Shown here piece by piece: positions 59,487 to 64,000 of a stretch of DNA of 64,000 bases (positions are counted from its first letter, which is position 1; each line of letters opens with the position of its first letter). Source of the DNA: Phocaeicola fibrisolvens (lineage in GTDB: Bacteria > Bacteroidota > Bacteroidia > Bacteroidales > Bacteroidaceae). A model generated the notes under the pieces. The model was given only the letters and a program-made list of their open reading frames with translations. It was not told where the DNA came from and searched no databases. The stretch spans positions 1 to 64,000 of the forward strand of contig NZ_JAOQJI010000013.1 of the NCBI RefSeq assembly GCF_025567125.1. Reading direction: 5' to 3'. Position numbers and translations under genes: made by a program.

Positions 59487-60458
59487 ATGAAAAGACTTGC
59501 ATTATTATCACTGCTTTCATTCTGTTTTATAGCAGTATTCAGTTTTCCTGTAGATACAGCAAAGGTGAACCGTACATTCGCTTTAATGGTAAAGTCGGGA
59601 TATACGGCAGAGACGCAACGTGAATTCTTCGATGCTTTTCCTGTAACCTGGCATGAACTCTGGCTTACATACGGAAACATACCTTCGTTTGATAATCTTA
59701 AATCAAGTTTCAGGAAACACATGTACGAAGGTTTGTATAAATTAGACAAGATACCCGACAGCTTGTTTTACGACAGGCTGATAACTCTTTGCATTGGCGG
59801 TAGTGAAGTAGTAGATGATATAGGAGGTAATCTTCATCATCTTATAAAAAAGAAACTTGAAGAAAACCCTGAGTTGATGATGGAACGTCTCAGCAAGAAA
59901 TACTATACGGCATATTTCCCTTTCTGGTATTCCCTTTTCAACAGTCTGCTATGTACTGATGAGAATGTGGAAATATACAGGAAATTAGAAAATTATAAAT
60001 TAATGTTCAAGGAAAAATATCCGGTTATAATGAACTATATGGAGCAGGCATTTATACTTTCCAATGGTAAGGCCATATTTGAAGACAATCGTTTTCCTTT
60101 ATACTATAAATCACATAAACCTGAAGAAGTGAAGATGCAGATTCAACGGGAGGACGGAGTATATTTTGTGGCGGAACAGTTTCCGGAATATCCCGGTGGA
60201 GTAAACGGAATGTTGGATTTTATAAAAGAGAATTTCAAGTTGCCTGAATCATACTCTTGTAAAAAAGTCTTTATAACCGTAAAGGTGGTAATAGACACAG
60301 ACGGCAATATCAAATCATCCACAATAGATAAAAGTTATGATGAAACAGCGGACAAAGAGGCCCTTAGGGTGGTATCACTAATGCCCCGCTGGAAAGCTGC
60401 GATAGACAAGGGAAAGAACGTTCCCTGCTTGTTTACAATCCCTTTCAGATATAAGTGA
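59487..60458 (+). CDS. Secreted protein with C-terminal TonB-like domain
   Basis: The 323-residue protein has a signal peptide (MKRLALLSLLSFCFIAVFS). A helical middle without recognised motif follows, and then a TonB C-terminal-type domain (about 226-323) with YFVAEQFPEYPGGVNGMLDFI, KVVIDTDGNIKSSTI and VVSLMPRWKAAI. It lacks the N-terminal membrane helix and proline-rich span of a true TonB, so it is not an energy transducer. It is similar at its end to the protein at 62143-63093. Function unknown. Confidence 0.85.
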   Translation: MKRLALLSLLSFCFIAVFSFPVDTAKVNRTFALMVKSGYTAETQREFFDAFPVTWHELWLTYGNIPSFDNLKSSFRKHMYEGLYKLDKIPDSLFYDRLITLCIGGSEVVDDIGGNLHHLIKKKLEENPELMMERLSKKYYTAYFPFWYSLFNSLLCTDENVEIYRKLENYKLMFKEKYPVIMNYMEQAFILSNGKAIFEDNRFPLYYKSHKPEEVKMQIQREDGVYFVAEQFPEYPGGVNGMLDFIKENFKLPESYSCKKVFITVKVVIDTDGNIKSSTIDKSYDETADKEALRVVSLMPRWKAAIDKGKNVPCLFTIPFRYK

Positions 60459-60476
60459 CAATAAGAATTCAATAAG

Positions 60477-60971
60477 ATGGAAATAAATGAAGCCTTGATA
60501 AAGAAAGCGGCAGAGCATGTAATGCTTAACTCATGCTCTGTCAGTTCAAGCGGTTTGTTTAATGGTAAAGCAGGTATGTCCTTGGCATTGTTTGAGGTAG
60601 CCCGATTTCTGGAAGATGAGTATATCGAAGATCAGGCATTACAGACATTACAGGAATCACTGCTCACAAAGACAAATGATCCGGGTTTTGAAAATGGTCT
60701 TTCCGGTATAGGTTATGTCCTGCTTTATCTCACCAAAAACAAACTGGTGGAGGCCGATTTTGATGAATTGTTTGGAGATAAATTGCAGTTTATCTATGAA
60801 CATGCCGATAAATTATGTGATGATTTCATCACCAATGGAGTATTGCCGATGTGTGATATGAGAATGATTTATTTTCTTGATATTTATCATAAATGCGTAG
60901 ATAGTAACAGATCGTCAGAACTGAAAGAAAAACTTCTGACAATAGGCTTATTCAAAGATGTAGTGATTTAA
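60477..60971 (+). CDS. LanC-like protein, N-terminal half only
   Basis: The 164-residue protein resembles the first half of Bacteroidetes LanC-family (lanthionine cyclase-like) proteins, with SSSGLFNGKAGMSLALFEVAR and DPGFENGLSGIGYVLLYL, the paired helix-capping Gly motifs of the alpha/alpha toroid. Full-length relatives are about 400 residues. The zinc-binding Cys and Cys-His residues of LanC are in the missing C-terminal half, so cyclase activity is not expected. A further open frame continues after the stop in the -1 frame (60965-61102), pointing to a frameshift. It lies 18 bases after the TonB-C protein gene. Confidence 0.7.
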   Translation: MEINEALIKKAAEHVMLNSCSVSSSGLFNGKAGMSLALFEVARFLEDEYIEDQALQTLQESLLTKTNDPGFENGLSGIGYVLLYLTKNKLVEADFDELFGDKLQFIYEHADKLCDDFITNGVLPMCDMRMIYFLDIYHKCVDSNRSSELKEKLLTIGLFKDVVI

Positions 60972-61102
60972 TCTCACGTTATGAAAGTGGAATTAGGACA
61001 TATGAAGGTTATGTGATTACTAAGCAGGCTTACGATGCTGCTAAATATATGAGACTTTATTTTACTATAGAACAGTTTATAACAGGTTTTATGCAAAAAT
61101 AG
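60965..61102 (+). pseudogene. Possible continuation of the LanC-like frame
   Basis: Directly after the LanC-like stop, the -1 frame is open for about 45 codons (DLISRYESGIRTYEGYVI...FITGFMQK) to TAG 61100-61102 and has protein-like composition but no start codon. It could be the shifted end of the same gene or a relic of another. It does not contain the LanC zinc ligands. Confidence 0.4.
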
Positions 61103-61152
61103 ATTGTCATATAATATTGTAAATTAATATTAAATTAAAATTGTGAACTAAT

Positions 61153-62001
61153 ATGAAAGCTTTAAAAACTACATTGTGTGTACTATTTTTGTTTACAACG
61201 ACATTAATGGCACAAACCCCTTTTACCGTAAAATCCAATGTAATCATTGATTTTAACATTTCTCATGATGGGAAAATGATGGTTTATAAACAATTGTCGT
61301 CCGATGCTACCTCTACTGTTTTCATTAAAGATTTAGAAACAGGAAGAGTCACTCCTATTTATAAGAACAGTCTTAAAGACTATAGTGAGTTTGACGCTTC
61401 CTCTGGAGTGGATTTTCTGTCAGACAATGTTATTGTTTTCGGTAAAGAAAAAAACATGGTTTCATTCAATCTTACAGATAGGAAATATAAGAATCTCTTC
61501 AGATTGCCTGACGATGTCATTTTTTCTGTTAAAGCATCTGCTGATGGTAAAAGAGTATATTTCAGTTCGGATGAAACAATGTACTCTTCTCCAACTGAGC
61601 GTAGCTCTATTACAAAAACCAATGAAAAGAGAGGTATAATAATATCAATTGATATCGACCCTAAAGGGAATGCTTATTATACAATATGTAAAAAGGCCAG
61701 TAATGATAAATGTCATATCTTATGTTATGATGGTCTGAATAAGGAAGAAGACATCACATATAAATTTGATAATATTGTGACCGACCCATATTTGATAGAA
61801 AGTACTCCTGATAAAGATTGTTTTATTGTTGCTGGAAAGAATGGAGTATTTAAGGTTGATTTAACCAATACCAAGTCAGTAAAATTAATCACCAATGAGG
61901 GAGAGAATCGTTTAAACAAAATGCGTTTATCACCGGATGGTAAGACTCTTTATTATCAAACAATAAAAGATAAGAATAAAATTATTACCTTAAGTCTATG
62001 A
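61153..62001 (+). CDS. Secreted predicted beta-propeller protein
   Basis: The 282-residue protein has a signal peptide (MKALKTTLCVLFLFTTTLMAQ). Repeated strand-turn units of TolB/WD40-like type follow: FNISHDGKMMVYKQL, VKASADGKRVYFSSD, IDIDPKGNAYYTI and MRLSPDGKTLYYQTI, each with the xxDGKxxYY turn. It has no catalytic motif and no lipobox. Such propellers bind proteins or peptides. Neighbours are the LanC-like gene and a TPR/TonB-C protein, all low-GC and same strand. Confidence 0.78.
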   Translation: MKALKTTLCVLFLFTTTLMAQTPFTVKSNVIIDFNISHDGKMMVYKQLSSDATSTVFIKDLETGRVTPIYKNSLKDYSEFDASSGVDFLSDNVIVFGKEKNMVSFNLTDRKYKNLFRLPDDVIFSVKASADGKRVYFSSDETMYSSPTERSSITKTNEKRGIIISIDIDPKGNAYYTICKKASNDKCHILCYDGLNKEEDITYKFDNIVTDPYLIESTPDKDCFIVAGKNGVFKVDLTNTKSVKLITNEGENRLNKMRLSPDGKTLYYQTIKDKNKIITLSL

Positions 62002-62142
62002 TTCCCTAATAAGGAGTTATGCATTTTACTCTTTTATAATAGCTTGTAATAAAAAAGAAACTTAACAAAAGAACAGCAAACTGTAAAGTGAGCGAAATAA
62101 GAAATAGATGTAAATTATAAACCTTAAATGACTATGTAGTTT

Positions 62143-63093
62143 ATGAAAAAACAACTTTTAATTACTGCTCTTTTCTTCTCATTTATTTCGGTTTCGGCCC
62201 AACAGAAGAAATATTCCCAGGAAGCAATTGACCTGAATGATAGAGCCACGGAAATCATGTTACGGAATCTTTCAAATAAAGATTCAATAGCGGAGGTGTT
62301 GAACTTGTTAGATAAAGCCATCGCTTTGGATCAATCTTATATTACAGCTTATGGAAATAAAGTAAATTTATTATTGTCTGAAGAAGAATATGATCAAGCT
62401 ATAAAGACCCTTGACGAGGCGATAAAATACAATCCGGAACAACATGGATTCTATCTTTTGAAAGCTAAAGCACTGGAAGAACAAGGACAGTCGGAAGAAG
62501 CTCTGGCTTTTTATAAAAAAGCATTGGAAACGTGTGAAATTCAGATGAAAAAGAATCCTGCCGTTGGTTCTTTTCTCGACAGTTATTTCCTGAAATATTG
62601 TATTTATGGAATAGACACACCGGCCAGTGAGGTTATATCCGCTATACCGACTTCATTCACAGATGAACAAAGGAAGTCAATCACAGTATTCCTTGATGCG
62701 GTTGGTTCCTTCAAAAAATATAAGGATGTATTTATAAAGAACGGTAGTCGGCCATTGAACCAGAAAAAACCTTCTATGCCGCAAAAGCGGGAGGATGGAG
62801 TTTACTACGTGGTTGACGAACTGGCAGAATATCCGGGAGGACACGATGCAATGATTGAGTTCGTCAGTAGAAATTTCAGAAAACCAGCCAATAGCAAACC
62901 GGGTACTGTTTTGGTGAACTTCGTCGTGGAAGCCGATGGTACTATACGTGATGCCGAAATAATGAAAAGTTTGGGCAAGGATATCGATGACGAGGCATTG
63001 CGAGTGGTAAACATGATGCCAAAATGGAAGCCGGCAAAAGTTGGTGGAAGGGTCGTAGCCATGGTATATAACATTCCTTTTATTGTAAAATAA
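62143..63093 (+). CDS. Secreted TPR protein with C-terminal TonB-like domain
   Basis: The 316-residue protein has a signal peptide (MKKQLLITALFFSFISVSA). TPR repeats follow (about 30-140, with AIALDQSYITAYGNKVNLLL and ALEEQGQSEEALAFYKKALE), and then a TonB C-terminal-type domain (about 215-316) with YYVVDELAEYPGGHDAMIEF, VNFVVEADGTIRDAEIMKS and VNMMPKWKPAKVGG. The C-terminal domain is clearly related to that at 59487-60458, while the N-terminal parts differ. It lacks a membrane anchor. Function unknown. Confidence 0.87.
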   Translation: MKKQLLITALFFSFISVSAQQKKYSQEAIDLNDRATEIMLRNLSNKDSIAEVLNLLDKAIALDQSYITAYGNKVNLLLSEEEYDQAIKTLDEAIKYNPEQHGFYLLKAKALEEQGQSEEALAFYKKALETCEIQMKKNPAVGSFLDSYFLKYCIYGIDTPASEVISAIPTSFTDEQRKSITVFLDAVGSFKKYKDVFIKNGSRPLNQKKPSMPQKREDGVYYVVDELAEYPGGHDAMIEFVSRNFRKPANSKPGTVLVNFVVEADGTIRDAEIMKSLGKDIDDEALRVVNMMPKWKPAKVGGRVVAMVYNIPFIVK

Positions 63094-63192
63094 TTTGTAG
63101 TAAATAACCGGTATTATAGGTGACAATTTGGAACCGGCGGTCTGATGGGATTGATACTAACACTGGGATTCTGCATATTTATAGTTTAAGAT

Positions 63193-63351
63193 ATGAATAT
63201 TACAAATATTAAATTATGGTTTGAAATGGCGAAAAAAGACGCTGTTTCTTATAGAAGATCAACCTTTGTTTCAAAGTTAGGGAGAAAAATAGAAAAAGAT
63301 TCTTATTATGGAAAAAATAATAGTGTCATAGCAGAAGTTATAAAAAGATAA
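63193..63351 (+). CDS. Small basic hypothetical protein
   Basis: A 52-codon frame (MNITNIKLWFEMAKKDAVSY...) rich in Lys and Arg ends 16 bases before the next gene. It has no signal peptide and no recognised family. It may be a small gene, or a 3' fragment of one. Confidence 0.3.
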   Translation: MNITNIKLWFEMAKKDAVSYRRSTFVSKLGRKIEKDSYYGKNNSVIAEVIKR

Positions 63352-63367
63352 ATTGATAAAAAGAAAT

Positions 63368-64000
63368 ATGAAAAATATATTGATTTCATTTTGCTTTATA
63401 ATGTTTTCTATTGGAATACATGGGCAAAACTTTAGTTCGGACGACCTATCGCTACTGAAGAAAACTCCTGAAGTATCTTCATTGTACAATTCTGCATTAC
63501 ATTACGTGCTTCTTTATGAGAACGATGTGGATTCCTTGACAAAAGCTCTCACTTATATTGACAGAGCAATAGTCATTAATCCGAATATATCATACTCTTA
63601 TTTATGGAAAGGTGAGATATTGTTTCGTATAGGGAAAAAAGAAGAATCATTGAACTTGTTTTCTTCATTATGCGAAAAAGAATCCTGCACTTACCACACG
63701 TTATTTTTGACAGGTATGCTGTATGAAAAGACAGGTTTCCCTCAAAAAGCCCTTGAATATTATGACCGCGCATTGGATAAGAACGCAAAATTATTGAAAT
63801 CAGCTGCATGCAACTTGAAAGATTTCATGTCTAATCTTGTCATACGTTATTTCATAGATGGTAAGATGATGGATATGGATGAAGTAAAATCTTTATTACC
63901 AGACCACTTGAAAAGTACAAATGATAAAATAATACAAACAGAAGTGGATAATTTATATAAAAATTTCGATAAGGATAATTATATAAATAACCTGTGGAAT
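63368..64000 (+). CDS. Secreted TPR protein, cut by the window end
   Basis: The frame opens at ATG 63368 with a signal peptide (MKNILISFCFIMFSIGIHGQ) and stays open for 211 codons to the window edge. TPR-like units are visible (ALTYIDRAIVINPNISYSYLW and GFPQKALEYYDRALDKNAKL). It resembles the N-terminal half of the protein at 62143-63093, so a TonB-like domain may follow beyond the window. That is inference. Confidence 0.75.
   Translation, partial: MKNILISFCFIMFSIGIHGQNFSSDDLSLLKKTPEVSSLYNSALHYVLLYENDVDSLTKALTYIDRAIVINPNISYSYLWKGEILFRIGKKEESLNLFSSLCEKESCTYHTLFLTGMLYEKTGFPQKALEYYDRALDKNAKLLKSAACNLKDFMSNLVIRYFIDGKMMDMDEVKSLLPDHLKSTNDKIIQTEVDNLYKNFDKDNYINNLWN

Overview
The window is chromosomal DNA from a Bacteroidales gut commensal, most likely Bacteroides or Phocaeicola. 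The evidence is the gene content: TonB-dependent receptors with carboxypeptidase-like N-terminal domains, an ECF sigma/FecR pair, paired S46 dipeptidyl-peptidases, a GH84 enzyme, a fused aspartokinase-homoserine dehydrogenase with an apgM-like gene beside thrC, and Bacteroidetes-type -7 boxes (TAnnTTTG) upstream of many genes. I see no tRNA, rRNA, CRISPR array or recognisable insertion sequence.

Positions 1-55076 are mostly ordinary core genome. In order they hold: an uncharacterised lipoprotein plus DUF5723-like pair (194-3484); GH84 O-GlcNAcase-like enzyme and RadA on the minus strand; a threonine operon (7600-12885) with a possible attenuator leader; a cytidylate kinase-like gene and a MATE exporter; an S8 protease; xseA-xseB; a DPP7-DPP11 dipeptidyl-peptidase operon (18301-22634); a five-gene minus-strand operon (glycosyltransferase, pyrC, MetH activation protein, phosphoesterase, plsC); coaW; a TPR protein; an outer-membrane protein, ECF sigma factor, FecR and STN-TonB receptor set (32378-36990); mfd; a probable phosphorus-scavenging locus of secreted phosphatases around a TonB receptor (40592-47216); a biotin-dependent acyl-CoA carboxylase operon (47558-51148); and eamA-ravA-viaA (51258-55076).

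From about 55175 to the end the DNA becomes visibly AT-rich and looks like an accessory region. It holds an AbiEii-type nucleotidyltransferase toxin broken by a frameshift next to its HTH antitoxin, a gene remnant, a TPR-transmembrane-HTH regulator, and a series of small secreted proteins (two with a C-terminal TonB-like domain, one predicted beta-propeller, TPR proteins). Among these is a LanC-like protein that contains only the N-terminal half of the family fold.

The most unusual non-gene structures are three intergenic arrays of tandem palindromes, all with an exact 22-bp period (12922-13007, 28633-28764, 55310-55419), and a perfect 18-bp inverted repeat inside the start of a TonB-receptor gene (34642-34694). 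The arrays at 28633 and 55310 share the same AAACG-N6-CGTTT layout. The one at 12922 uses a different sequence, with eight self-complementary AGTACT blocks.
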